NCBI RefSeq assembly: GCF_002209355.2
Contig: NZ_CP106855.1
Coordinates: 1,984,001-2,048,000 of the forward strand
Length of the DNA stretch: 64,000 nucleotides
Direction of reading: 5' to 3'
Source: Bdellovibrio sp. SKB1291214
GTDB lineage: Bacteria > Bdellovibrionota > Bdellovibrionia > Bdellovibrionales > Bdellovibrionaceae
Part shown: piece after piece, positions 44,336-53,124 of the stretch
How positions within the stretch are numbered: position 1 is the stretch's first letter
Layout of the letters: every line of letters begins with the position of its first letter
The notes under the pieces: generated by a model
Told to the model about the DNA's origin: nothing
Seen by the model: only the letters and a program-made list of their open reading frames with translations
The model's database searches: none
Position numbers and translations under genes: made by a program

Positions 44336-45148
44336 ATGGCAGAAAAAGAAAAATTTGAGAAAAAACTAGCGGTGGTGACAGGCGCATCCAGCGGCATCGG
44401 TTATTACTTAGCCCATGAATTTGCTAAGAATGGATATGACTTGGTTATCGTTGCAGAGGATGCGGGGATTCACACTGCTGCGGATGCCTTCAGAGAACAT
44501 GGAAATTTAGTCCACGTCGTTCAAGCGGACCTGACGGAGCCACAAGGGATTGAAGCAACTTATCAAAAAATTCTCTCCATCAACTGTCCCGTTGAGTCCA
44601 TCGCTTTAAACGCCGGTATCGGTGTTGGTGGTGCGACCTTTGATAAGACGTCATTAAATCAAGAAATCAAAATGTTAAAACTCAATGTGATTTCAACGGT
44701 CCATCTGGCGAAATTAGTTCTCAGAGACATGCTTGCCAAAGGCCACGGACGAATTCTATTCACATCGTCGGTCGCAGCTATTATGCCGGGTCCTTACGAA
44801 GCCGTGTATTCCGGTACTAAAGCGTTTATCCAATTTTTTGCGGAAGCTCTGCGCGCAGAAAATATCGATAAGGGAATTACCGTGACAGCCTTGCTGCCAG
44901 GTCCGACGGAAACAAACTTTTTCGCCCGCGCGGGAATGGAAGATACAAAAGTAGGGCAATCCAAAAAAGATGACGCACAAGAAGTGGCGGAAATGGGCTT
45001 TAAAGCCTTGATGGAAGGTAAAGACATGGTTGTCGCCGGATCATTCATGAACAAGGTTCAAACAACTATGGCTAAGATGATGCCGCAATCGATTGCTGCG
45101 AAGATGCATGGAAATATGTCCAAACCGAATTCGCCTGATAAAAGATAA
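44336..45148 (+). CDS. Short-chain dehydrogenase/reductase
   Basis: 270 residues. Classical SDR signature: TGASSGIG cofactor loop, NAGIG, catalytic Ser in FTSSVAAI and YSGTK (Tyr-xxx-Lys). Reduces or oxidises an alcohol/carbonyl with NAD(P)H in the cytoplasm; substrate unknown. It has one of the strongest ribosome-binding sites in the window (AAAGGAGGG). The 223-base gap upstream, shared with the divergent low-complexity gene, shows no clear promoter to me. Confidence 0.92.
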   Translation: MAEKEKFEKKLAVVTGASSGIGYYLAHEFAKNGYDLVIVAEDAGIHTAADAFREHGNLVHVVQADLTEPQGIEATYQKILSINCPVESIALNAGIGVGGATFDKTSLNQEIKMLKLNVISTVHLAKLVLRDMLAKGHGRILFTSSVAAIMPGPYEAVYSGTKAFIQFFAEALRAENIDKGITVTALLPGPTETNFFARAGMEDTKVGQSKKDDAQEVAEMGFKALMEGKDMVVAGSFMNKVQTTMAKMMPQSIAAKMHGNMSKPNSPDKR

Positions 45149-45170
45149 GTAAAAAGCACTGTCCTTAAAA

Positions 45171-45207
45171 AAAAGACGAGGTACCTTAAAAAAGGACCTC
45201 GTCTTTT
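45171..45207. terminator. Bidirectional terminator
   Basis: A 12-bp stem AAAAGACGAGGT/ACCTCGTCTTTT with a 13-base loop, flanked by A-rich and T-rich sequence, between the convergent SDR and small basic protein genes. Confidence 0.85.
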
Positions 45208-45209
45208 AT

Positions 45210-45428
45210 TTAGTGTTTAGTAGTACGTTTAGAAGCCGTTTTTTTCTTAGCACCCGAAGTCGTACTGGCTTTTTTACCTTTGGCACCGCCGGTTTTTTTG
45301 TTCACCGTAGCCCAGCCAATTCTTGCGGCTGCTTTGGCTGTTTTACCCTGTTTCTTTTCGCTGTCTTCAATATGTTCAGCCATTCTTTTTTGTTTTGGCG
45401 AATAGCTCTCTTTCGATCCTCTAGGCAT
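45210..45428 (-). CDS. Small Lys-rich basic protein (MPRGSK family)
   Basis: 72 residues. The N-terminal half MPRGSKESYSPKQKRMAEHI ... ARIGWATVNKKTGG belongs to a widespread family of short basic proteins, sometimes labelled plasmid stabilisation-like, usually found with stress genes. The C-terminal half is a Lys/Ala/Thr tail (KKTASKRTTK) like histone-type DNA-binding tails. Strong AGGAGG ribosome-binding site. A DNA-binding role is an inference. Confidence 0.8.
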   Translation of the reverse strand: MPRGSKESYSPKQKRMAEHIEDSEKKQGKTAKAAARIGWATVNKKTGGAKGKKASTTSGAKKKTASKRTTKH

Positions 45429-45578
45429 AAATACCTCCTGGTAACTTTATTTGAAATCCAGTTTCAGTTTTTATCCATAGCGCTGTGCGGTCCTGTGTAA
45501 ACTATCAAAACCACTCAAGTTGCCGATCATGTCCGAAAATGGCCACTTATTCTTAAACGAGTATGCTATGGTAGCTCC

Positions 45579-47024
45579 ATGAAGCGAGACGATATTTATT
45601 ATGAAGCGATGAAAGCCAGGGACCCTCGGTTCGATGGCAAATTCTTTGTGGGAGTGAAAACCACAGGAATCTATTGTCGCCCCATATGTCCTGCTAAGCC
45701 CAAACGTGAGAATATTGAATTCTTCCCAAACTCCCACCAAGCAGAAGCCGCAGGTTACAGACCTTGTCTGCGCTGCCGTCCTGAAAGCGCCCCTCAATCG
45801 CCCGCATGGATTGGAAAGTCAGCGACAGTTCAGCGCGCCATGAAGGTTTTAAATTCTCAATACACGTTAGATTTCGATGAAGACCGTTTTGCCGAAAAAT
45901 TTGGTATAACAGCCCGACACCTGCGCCGTCTGTTCGTCGAGGAAATTGGGAAAACGCCCAAACAGTTAGCATTTGAAAATCGTTTAAACTTAGCCCGCAA
46001 GCTGATAGTTGAAACGAATCTAACAATAGCTGACGCCGCCTTCGCAGCGGGCTTTAGTTCAGTTCGCCGTTTCAATGATGCTTTTAAAAACCGTTTTAAA
46101 AAAGCACCTCGTGATATTCGTAAAGCTCAGGTTTCCAAAAGCGAAGGCTTAAAAATTGCTTTGCCCTATCGGCCTCCTTTGGATTTCGACGGTCTGATGC
46201 AGTCCTATCGCAATCATAGTGTCGGAAAACTCGAGTGGTTCACAGGGGATTCAATGACCCGAGTGGTGTCTTCTGGCAAGGACGTGGGTTACGTCACGAT
46301 CAGTAATGACAGGGAGCGGTCGTCCTTGATAGTTGAAATTGATTTTCCAGATACGACTCAAATTCAAGCGATCATCCATCGCGTGCGAGGAATGTTTGAT
46401 CTGGATTCTGATCCGGTCATCATCGCAAACTCTTTGGAAACCGATAAAGATATCAAAAAAATGTTGAAGCTTCATCCGGGGATTCGCTTGCCATCAGGAT
46501 GGGATCCCTTTGAACTAGCAATTGGAGCAATCCTTGGCCAACTTGTCAGTGTCGAATTTGGAAAACAACTCTTGCATGGTCTGATCGAGATTGCGGGCAC
46601 GGATTCGGGCCTTGAACGGCAAGGGCATAGGATTAAGCTATTTCCGACGCCAGAACAGATTTTAAATGCAGACCTGACGAATTTAAAAACCACAGGAATT
46701 CGCAAACAAACTCTGAAAGAGTTTTCCAAAGCCATTCTTGAGGGCCGAGTCTCCCTGGAAGCGACTCAGGACGTTGATCAGTTTTTAAAAGCCATCCTTG
46801 CAATTAAGGGTATCGGACCGTGGACGGCTCACTATATCGCTTTAAAATCATTGCGAAGCACGGATACCTTTCCCGCGAGTGACTTGATTTTAAACAGAGC
46901 TCTTGCGCATCATCCCCCAGAGGTTATAGAAAAAATGCGCCCCTGGCGAGGTTACGTGGCAGCCCTTTTTTGGCGAAGCTATTCTGATAACCTCAGTAAG
47001 AAAAAGAAAAGGAAGTCCCCATGA
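45579..47024 (+). CDS. Ada N-domain / AraC regulator / AlkA glycosylase fusion
   Basis: 481 residues in three parts: Ada-type zinc domain with C33, C37, C63 and C66 (C33 being the methylphosphotriester acceptor in TTGIYCRPICPA), AraC helix-turn-helix about 80-180, and an AlkA-type DNA glycosylase with the helix-hairpin-helix LAIKGIGPWTAHYI and catalytic Asp of FPASDLIL. It senses DNA methylation damage, activates transcription and removes alkylated bases. Unlike E. coli Ada, its own C-terminal methyltransferase is absent; ogt follows with a 4-base overlap. Confidence 0.92.
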   Translation: MKRDDIYYEAMKARDPRFDGKFFVGVKTTGIYCRPICPAKPKRENIEFFPNSHQAEAAGYRPCLRCRPESAPQSPAWIGKSATVQRAMKVLNSQYTLDFDEDRFAEKFGITARHLRRLFVEEIGKTPKQLAFENRLNLARKLIVETNLTIADAAFAAGFSSVRRFNDAFKNRFKKAPRDIRKAQVSKSEGLKIALPYRPPLDFDGLMQSYRNHSVGKLEWFTGDSMTRVVSSGKDVGYVTISNDRERSSLIVEIDFPDTTQIQAIIHRVRGMFDLDSDPVIIANSLETDKDIKKMLKLHPGIRLPSGWDPFELAIGAILGQLVSVEFGKQLLHGLIEIAGTDSGLERQGHRIKLFPTPEQILNADLTNLKTTGIRKQTLKEFSKAILEGRVSLEATQDVDQFLKAILAIKGIGPWTAHYIALKSLRSTDTFPASDLILNRALAHHPPEVIEKMRPWRGYVAALFWRSYSDNLSKKKKRKSP

Positions 47025-47491
47025 TAATTGTTCAAAGAAAGTTTCAAACAAAAGTGGGACCTCTTTTTTTAGTGGCTTCAGAAATGGGACTCCGGGGCCT
47101 GCTATGGAAAGAGCAGAAGGACGTTCCCTATATCGTGGGAACTGCCGCGATGGAAAATATTTTGGATCAAACACAAGTTCAGGTCAGCGAATATTTAAAA
47201 GGGGAGCGCAAGACTTTCTCCATATCTCTGGACGTTGAGGGAACAGAATTCCAAAAGCGCGTCTGGGCGGAACTTGCTAAAATCCCTTACGGAAAGACGC
47301 AATCTTATAAGGATATCGCCACGGCACTAAAAGACGCAAACGCCTGTCGCGCCGTCGGAACTGCCAATGGCAGAAATCCGGTGAGTATCATCGTTCCTTG
47401 TCATCGTGTGATTGCGGCCAGCGGAAAGTTAGCCGGTTATGCGGGTGGGATTGAGGTAAAAAAGATGCTTTTGGAAATAGAAGGTCTTTAA
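47021..47491 (+). CDS. ogt: Methylated-DNA-protein-cysteine methyltransferase
   Basis: 156 residues. Active-site motif IVPCHRVI with the suicidal acceptor Cys, the helix-turn-helix recognition region (PYGKTQSYKDIATAL) and RAVGTANGRNP before it. It repairs O6-methylguanine by transferring the methyl group to Cys. Start overlaps the stop of the Ada-AlkA gene (ATGA), so the pair is coregulated as an adaptive response. Confidence 0.94.
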   Translation: MIIVQRKFQTKVGPLFLVASEMGLRGLLWKEQKDVPYIVGTAAMENILDQTQVQVSEYLKGERKTFSISLDVEGTEFQKRVWAELAKIPYGKTQSYKDIATALKDANACRAVGTANGRNPVSIIVPCHRVIAASGKLAGYAGGIEVKKMLLEIEGL

Positions 47492-47591
47492 GTAGTCGTG
47501 CAGATGTGACTCTACTTTAATATGACTCCAAAAGGTGGGGGTGGGGCCCAAAGACCTTGCCACTCGCATTCAATTCTTTCATCATATTTGC

Positions 47592-48074
47592 ATGAATCAA
47601 AAAACGAATGGCGATGCGATCGAAATCTTTCTCGAGGGACCAATCAGCGAGAAAACAGAACTATTTGATGTGAAAGTTCAGAATTTTAAACATATCAAAT
47701 TGAACATGGCCAAGGTGACTTTTATCAATTCCATTGGTGTGAAAAATTGGATTTCATGGACAGTTCGTTTTTCACTTGGCACCAAACTTATAATGGAAGA
47801 GTGCCCTTACGTTATCGTTAATCAAGTTAATATCGTTCACGGTTTTGTTCCAAAGGGAACAATCATCACTTCTTTTTATGCGCCCTTCTTGTGTGAGTCC
47901 TGCGCTCATGAATTGACGATGAAACTAGAAAACGATGTTCACTATAAATATGCTGCGAACCAACTTCCTCATGAAGTGCATTTGCCGGAACTGGTTTGCA
48001 CAAAGTGCGGCAGTCCCATGGAGCCTGATTTCATGGTAGATAAGATTTTCGGTTTCCTAAAAGAAAAAGCCTAA
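47592..48074 (+). CDS. STAS-like protein with C-terminal zinc ribbon
   Basis: 160 residues from the ATG at 47592 (a GTG 57 bases earlier is in frame). The N-terminal 90 residues fit a STAS-like fold (AIEIFLEGPISEKTELFDV, then VTFINSIGVKNWISW). The C-terminal half contains two CxxC pairs (LCESCAHEL and LVCTKCGSP) about 40 residues apart, a likely zinc site. STAS domains serve as switch modules in anti-sigma antagonists; the phosphorylatable Ser could be in FINSIG. No ribosome-binding site is obvious. Function inferred only. Confidence 0.65.
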   Translation: MNQKTNGDAIEIFLEGPISEKTELFDVKVQNFKHIKLNMAKVTFINSIGVKNWISWTVRFSLGTKLIMEECPYVIVNQVNIVHGFVPKGTIITSFYAPFLCESCAHELTMKLENDVHYKYAANQLPHEVHLPELVCTKCGSPMEPDFMVDKIFGFLKEKA

Positions 48075-48080
48075 GAAACA

Positions 48081-49349
48081 TTAAAGAAGATATTTTTGTA
48101 AAACACCTTGTATAGGTTGTTTCTGCAAGGGCGTAAAGCCTTTGTCCGTGGCAGAGGTGTCTTCATCAACCAAGACTTGCCACATTCCAAAACCCGTCAT
48201 CCATGGCCATTGAGGTGCCCAGTACGCTTTTAAGAAAGCCTCCCAAGCCGCAGCTTGATGCAAAAGATTAAGCTTTCCTTTGTTACTTTCATAAGCAGCT
48301 GGTTCTAAGAAACAATTCTCTGTACTGCTGTAACCCACTTCTTGAATAAAGGCCGGCTTTTCAGATCCCAAAGCCAGGGCAATTTCAGTAAGAACCGTAT
48401 CAAGCTGTGAAGCATGGGATTGCGGGCGAGACTCCAATTGACGAACCAGTGTTACATAATCGCTCGAGAATTTTTCATTTTGACTGGCAAGTGCGCGGTA
48501 ATAATCAAACCCGATAACGTCCAAAGAGTTCCAAAGTGCCTGCAGGTCTTGTTGATGTTTTTGATTTACAGGCTTGGTGAAAGTTTCGGTCATATAGAAC
48601 TTCCACTGTTCAATTTCGCCACCAACGATTTTTTGCCCACCGATTTCCACATATTGATCCGTGTAGTTGATGCCGTAAGTGATCTTAGTGCGACTGCCTA
48701 AAATCTCGCGAGCTTTACCAATCATCTCCACCCATTTTGCGGGGAAGCCTAAACGCCATGAAGGTTCACGGTCACCTAACCCTGACGTCATCGAATTCAT
48801 CTCGGCACCGATGGAATACATTTCTGCTTCTGCTTTGGCGGCAAGTTTTAAATATCGCTCGTGGTATTTAAAGTAACTCGCAAACCAAGCATTAGGATTT
48901 TTTGGTTTGATATTGCCATGCCACCAATAGATTTTTTTATTTTCCACGTAAGGGAATTCACCTTTGGGTCCCACCACCAATAAAATCGGGCGGAAAGACA
49001 CTGTCAGTCCCAGCGACTTTGCGTAGGCGACAGTTTGTAAAACCAATTTTTCTTCCATCGCCTGTTCATTAACGGGAACAGCGGGGCGGATATCAGAGCT
49101 GACTCCCGTGATCATATGCGCGCGGAAATTCAAAATGACAGAAGTAAATCCCAAGTCCTTGGCAGATTGTAAAATGCGACGAACGCGTTCACCTTGGGGT
49201 GAGGAATCAACAGTGAATCCCCAAGATTGATAAGTCATCAAATGAAGGGCGGCCGTAGGTTTTGCCTGAGCCCAACCATATGCAGACAGGAAAACGGTGA
49301 TAAACACCATTAATACTGAACGCAACATCGCGGGGATAACAAACTTCAT
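48081..49349 (-). CDS. Exported glycoside hydrolase-like TIM-barrel protein (GH113-like)
   Basis: 422 residues from the ATG at 49347-49349, giving a good signal peptide (SVLMVFITVFLSAYGWAQA). Barrel elements match GH113-like glycosidases: LGFTSVILNFRAHM, SFRPILLV, YSIGAEMNSM with a candidate acid/base Glu, DVIGFDYYRAL and FIQEVGYSS with a candidate nucleophile Glu. GH113 enzymes cleave beta-mannan. The substrate here is unknown; it could act on host or prey glycan. It ends 7 bases from the convergent STAS-like gene without a visible terminator. Confidence 0.7.
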   Translation of the reverse strand: MKFVIPAMLRSVLMVFITVFLSAYGWAQAKPTAALHLMTYQSWGFTVDSSPQGERVRRILQSAKDLGFTSVILNFRAHMITGVSSDIRPAVPVNEQAMEEKLVLQTVAYAKSLGLTVSFRPILLVVGPKGEFPYVENKKIYWWHGNIKPKNPNAWFASYFKYHERYLKLAAKAEAEMYSIGAEMNSMTSGLGDREPSWRLGFPAKWVEMIGKAREILGSRTKITYGINYTDQYVEIGGQKIVGGEIEQWKFYMTETFTKPVNQKHQQDLQALWNSLDVIGFDYYRALASQNEKFSSDYVTLVRQLESRPQSHASQLDTVLTEIALALGSEKPAFIQEVGYSSTENCFLEPAAYESNKGKLNLLHQAAAWEAFLKAYWAPQWPWMTGFGMWQVLVDEDTSATDKGFTPLQKQPIQGVLQKYLL

Positions 49350-49404
49350 AACAATGAAGTAATAGAGCACTCCCACCGGGTCAATTTAAGCTCCGTTACT
49401 CACC

Positions 49405-49425
49405 GCAGAACCTTTGCAGTTCTGC
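49405..49425 (-). terminator. Hairpin downstream of the binding-protein gene
   Basis: GCAGAAC/GTTCTGC stem with a 7-base loop, 7 bases after the stop at 49432. No T-run, so a weak terminator at most. Confidence 0.35.
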
Positions 49426-49431
49426 ACAACG

Positions 49432-50295
49432 TCAACGTTGCCAGTACTTTTTCAACATCGCTTTGCGAGGGCCTTCTAAGCGTTGGCGATCCTCTTCACT
49501 CAGCCAGCGATCCACACCATGACGGATGCTTGTCAGTAACTCCGGACTTTGCTGGATAAGGGTATTCACTTCAGCGACAATATTCTTACCCCAATCATCA
49601 CGAGGACAGGCAACGACGACATTCACAAAGTTGTTATTGTCGGTTAAGGGGAGGTAAATCACCTTGTCCTTGGATTTTAACAGTTCATTGTAATAAACAG
49701 CTTCGAAGGGGTATCCCAAAGTGTAATCGATGCGATCACTGTGCAACATCTGATGCACTTTCAAGCTGGTACTAATGGTGATAATTTTATTATTTTTCTT
49801 ATAATGATTTTTCTCAAGGACGGGGTCGATGCCCTCGCCGTAAAGTCGTCCTACTCCTAATTTCCAATGGGCTTTTTTGTCTAAAAATTTTTGCAAAGAA
49901 TAGGGCTCGAGTTGTTGAACTTCCTTAAGCTTACTTTGCTTCATTAAAATCCCATTGGCAGGAATAACAAACACGGGCTTCGAAAAATAAAACAGTTTGT
50001 GCCATTCAGGAGTATCGAGCCATCCGGCATTGCATGCATGAGTTTTCTTTTCAGCTTCTATCAGGACTCGATGAACGGTACTTTCTATCGAGACATGCTG
50101 AAATTTGGAAAGCTTTTCGGTAACCAGCTTCTGAGTGATGTCCAATACCCCAGTACCTTGAAAGGGACCCGACATGACAAAAATCGGGGGATCATCCCAT
50201 CTCATCCAAGTAATCGTGTTTGCGTCTTTGGCTTGAGCTCCGACCTGGGTGGTTAAGATTTGGAAAAGGGCGATAACTAAAAAAGACCATTTCAT
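49432..50295 (-). CDS. Periplasmic solute-binding-like protein (SBP family 3 type)
   Basis: 287 residues with a signal peptide (LVIALFQILTTQVGAQA). Bilobed binding-protein layout: early ITWMRWDDPPIFV, HACNAGWLDTPEW, GRLYGEG and HSDRIDYTLGYPFEAVYY. It resembles stand-alone family-3 binding proteins found without ABC permease genes, as here. Ligand unknown; a signalling or scavenging role is possible. Confidence 0.75.
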   Translation of the reverse strand: MKWSFLVIALFQILTTQVGAQAKDANTITWMRWDDPPIFVMSGPFQGTGVLDITQKLVTEKLSKFQHVSIESTVHRVLIEAEKKTHACNAGWLDTPEWHKLFYFSKPVFVIPANGILMKQSKLKEVQQLEPYSLQKFLDKKAHWKLGVGRLYGEGIDPVLEKNHYKKNNKIITISTSLKVHQMLHSDRIDYTLGYPFEAVYYNELLKSKDKVIYLPLTDNNNFVNVVVACPRDDWGKNIVAEVNTLIQQSPELLTSIRHGVDRWLSEEDRQRLEGPRKAMLKKYWQR

Positions 50296-50421
50296 ACTAG
50301 TTGATTTCCCAGTATTGGAAAGAATTGTCCACTTACAACAGAGTCACTGAGGACAAGGGTAAAGTCTAATAAAACCTGTCAAAATAAATTATTTGAAGTT
50401 TATCGTAGGGCTGCCGAAAGA

Positions 50422-51036
50422 ATGGATATGAAAAATATAAACCTGTTCTTATGTATATTCGTGCTAATGGGCTGTACCAAAGAAGACCTTTTTCCTTCGA
50501 CAAGTTTAGAGGGTGGGACTTGGATAACAGGTTGTTCGTATTCTGGCACCTCATCGATTTATGGGATTAATACTGCAAGGTTTGCTGGGGGAAGCTTCTA
50601 TCAAAGTGCTACGGCTTACGGGGCAGGATGCACAAGCGGTATCGCAAAAATGGAAATCACGGGCACGTATTCGATTGGCAGTAAGCTTGCCACATCAGGC
50701 TCGGTTGAATTGGATTTAAAAGTTGCGACCTTAACTCTAACGCCTTTGAATTCAACTCTAGTGAGCAATTATAACAACCTCACTTATTGTGGTTATTCTG
50801 ACTGGGCCATTGGGGTGGCGAAAGATGTCGCAGGTCGAACTTGTGATGGATCGACCCAAGCTGCTGTCGGCGAAATGATTTACGATATTTATAACATCAA
50901 CCAGTACAGTATTCCGGAATTCAACATTGTTCAGGGAAATTTGAGCTTTGGCTATAACCATAGCTCTCATGACGGAAAGACGCCTGCAAAGCGCCCAGAA
51001 GCGACAAACGGCAACTTTAGCTATTCTCGAAACTAA
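50422..51036 (+). CDS. Lipoprotein of unknown function
   Basis: 204 residues with a lipobox (IFVLMGCTKE). An internal ATG six bases on is an alternative start. The mature protein is beta-rich with six Cys after the lipid-anchored one (ITGCSYSG, GAGCTSG, LTYCGYS, GRTCDGS) and a motif MEITGTYSIG, reminiscent of calycin-like or avidin-like barrel strands. No family recognised. Preceded by a 126-base gap with nothing clear. Confidence 0.75.
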   Translation: MDMKNINLFLCIFVLMGCTKEDLFPSTSLEGGTWITGCSYSGTSSIYGINTARFAGGSFYQSATAYGAGCTSGIAKMEITGTYSIGSKLATSGSVELDLKVATLTLTPLNSTLVSNYNNLTYCGYSDWAIGVAKDVAGRTCDGSTQAAVGEMIYDIYNINQYSIPEFNIVQGNLSFGYNHSSHDGKTPAKRPEATNGNFSYSRN

Positions 51037-51120
51037 AGTCCTAAAGCGCGTTTGAATACTTAATATCCCGTGACAACGACTCCAAGAATCGGGAGAGAAT
51101 AACTAGGCGAGGACTGTTTA

Positions 51121-51501
51121 GTGAAATTCTTATTTGGGGCTTTAGCCATGTTGTTTATCGTTGGGTGTGGTTCTAAAAAGCCCAGCGATCGTTATATTAT
51201 CAATTCCATCAAAAACGCCGAATTAGACAACTCAAAATCAATCTCTCGAAATGAGTTTAAAATGTACTTCCAAGGCCGTTATTCCCAGATCGATGCGGGG
51301 GATATGGGACGTTTGCCAGCTAAAAAGCTTTGTCCCGCGATCTTCGCACCGAAGATATGCGAAGGCGCCGACACGAATAAGGACGGACTCATCACAATAG
51401 ACGAGCTTTTTGCCCGGTTGGATAAGGAATTCGACCGAGTGAACGTGGATAAGAAGCCTGACCTGTCCTACAAGGAATTCCATCAGGCATTGTTGCCATA
51501 A
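51121..51501 (+). CDS. EF-hand-containing lipoprotein
   Basis: 126 residues from a GTG with GAGG upstream. Lipobox MLFIVGCGSK. Near residue 82 is a canonical EF-hand loop (DTNKDGLITIDEL) and a second, degenerate one near 110 (NVDKKPDLSYKEF); an earlier segment EFKMYFQGRY..IDAGDM may be a further vestige. It probably binds calcium in the periplasm or on the surface. Confidence 0.8.
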   Translation: MKFLFGALAMLFIVGCGSKKPSDRYIINSIKNAELDNSKSISRNEFKMYFQGRYSQIDAGDMGRLPAKKLCPAIFAPKICEGADTNKDGLITIDELFARLDKEFDRVNVDKKPDLSYKEFHQALLP

Positions 51502-51643
51502 TTACTCACTGTCAGCTGCTTTTGGGGCCCTAAATAACAACTTCTTGCGCTTTTACTCAAACTTTCTTAAGAATGCGCCAGACGCTGAAGCATATCTTGC
51601 TTGCACGTCGCCTCCATCGGAGTCGTTTAAAAGAAAGTAGTTT

Positions 51644-52891
51644 ATGCCCTTCGTTTCATTCTTATTAGTTACTGTTTTCGCTTTTAATGTCTTTGCCGCT
51701 GATATCCCTGATTTTTTAAAAAATCCATTTGCTGCGACAATCACCTCAACTCTTGTGATGCCTGAAAGCAATTCTTCCTTCGTCAGAAGTTCTGTGACGA
51801 TTTTGCCTTCTCGTAAATCAACTCCCCTGATGGAGCGCGTGGCAAATTTCAACTATAACTATCGTTTGCGTTCTGATAACACGGCTCCTCTAGTTTTCAT
51901 CATCCCAGGAACGGGTGGTACGGCGGAATCGGCGGCAGCTTTAGTCCTGGCAGAACAGCTGTTTAAAACAGGCTATCATGTTGTAACGGTGGATAATCCG
52001 TTTTCATGGAAGTTTTCCGTAGCAGGCAGCAAAACGGGGCTTCCTGGTTATACTCCGCGCGATGCTGCTGATCTGTATAAGGCCTTTGCAAAAGTTTCCA
52101 AAGAGCTTCGTGTAAATAACGGCATCACGCCTCGTAGCTATTCACTTGTCGGTTACTCATTGGGTGGACTGCAAAGTTTGTTCGTAAAAAAACAAGACGA
52201 CCAAGCTCGTTTGTTTAACTTTAAAAAGGTGTTGGTGATCAATCCTCCTGCGAATTTGCTTTATGCCGTTCAAAAATTGGATCGCTTAGCATCTTTGGAG
52301 CAATCACTTTCTTTTAATCAAAAGCAAAACATCTCTTTCAAAGTGACTCGCGTGACGGACTTGGTAACGGGTGGCAAAATCAATCTTAAAAATCCCCTTG
52401 AGATTGATCGCGTATTTAAAGAGGAAGCTTTCAGCAATCTTGAAATGCAATATCTGATTGGCAGCGAGTTCCGCAACAGCTTAGGTGATTTGGTTTTCGC
52501 CTCTCAACAAGTGAAAGATCTTGGTATCTTAAAAAGCCCGGCCACTAAGTACAAACGCAATGCTCGCAACGCCGAGGCGGCTGCCGTCAGCTTTGCTCGT
52601 TACTTGAATGAGTTCCTGCTTCCAAGTGTGAGACAAAGTGAAGGTGCTTCTTACTCTGTTCAACAAATGAATCATGATGCCAGCATTTTCCAATTCGCTG
52701 ATTATATCCGCGATAACGAAAGCTTGTACTTTATCGACAGCGCTGATGATTTGTTTTCTAAGTCGGAAGACATCGCCTGGATGAAGTCTCAATTCGGTTC
52801 TCGCGGTTTGGTTTTGCCGATCGGTGGTCATTGCGGATTCTTTCAGTTGCCAGCATTCCAACAGCGTTTGAATCAGATTTTCAAATTCTAA
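51644..52891 (+). CDS. Exported alpha/beta hydrolase
   Basis: 415 residues, signal peptide ending VFAAD. Oxyanion region FIIPGTGGT, nucleophile elbow GYSLGG (Ser in VGYSLGGLQ), acid probably in DSADDLF and the catalytic His of IGGHCGFF near the C-terminus. A long lid insert lies between. Acts in periplasm or outside, perhaps as esterase or lipase. A 142-base gap upstream shows no clear signal. Confidence 0.82.
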   Translation: MPFVSFLLVTVFAFNVFAADIPDFLKNPFAATITSTLVMPESNSSFVRSSVTILPSRKSTPLMERVANFNYNYRLRSDNTAPLVFIIPGTGGTAESAAALVLAEQLFKTGYHVVTVDNPFSWKFSVAGSKTGLPGYTPRDAADLYKAFAKVSKELRVNNGITPRSYSLVGYSLGGLQSLFVKKQDDQARLFNFKKVLVINPPANLLYAVQKLDRLASLEQSLSFNQKQNISFKVTRVTDLVTGGKINLKNPLEIDRVFKEEAFSNLEMQYLIGSEFRNSLGDLVFASQQVKDLGILKSPATKYKRNARNAEAAAVSFARYLNEFLLPSVRQSEGASYSVQQMNHDASIFQFADYIRDNESLYFIDSADDLFSKSEDIAWMKSQFGSRGLVLPIGGHCGFFQLPAFQQRLNQIFKF

Positions 52892-52914
52892 AAATTGAAG
52901 TCATTCCTGAAGTC

Positions 52915-52947
52915 TAGGTGAATATCTCATTCTGAGATGTTCACCTA
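52915..52947. repeat. Long hairpin downstream of the hydrolase gene
   Basis: A 15-bp stem (TAGGTGAATATCTCA/TGAGATGTTCACCTA, one wobble) with a 3-base loop, 24 bases after the hydrolase stop. No T-run follows, so it could be a mRNA-stabilising stem, a weak terminator or a palindromic operator. The rest of the 233-base gap to the next gene shows nothing clear. Confidence 0.5.
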
Positions 52948-53124
52948 ATAGACATCGTCATTCGTGCAGTGAAACACCTTTAAGTGACTGTAATCGAAGA
53001 GTTTTTCCCTTTAAAATCATAAGTTTCGTTTAAAAACCAATACAATCGCCTCCGCTCAGAGTGGATATGATTCGTTCCACCAGGCACGGCCCTTGCTTTT
53101 ACTATTCATTACGTGGGGGGCCAT

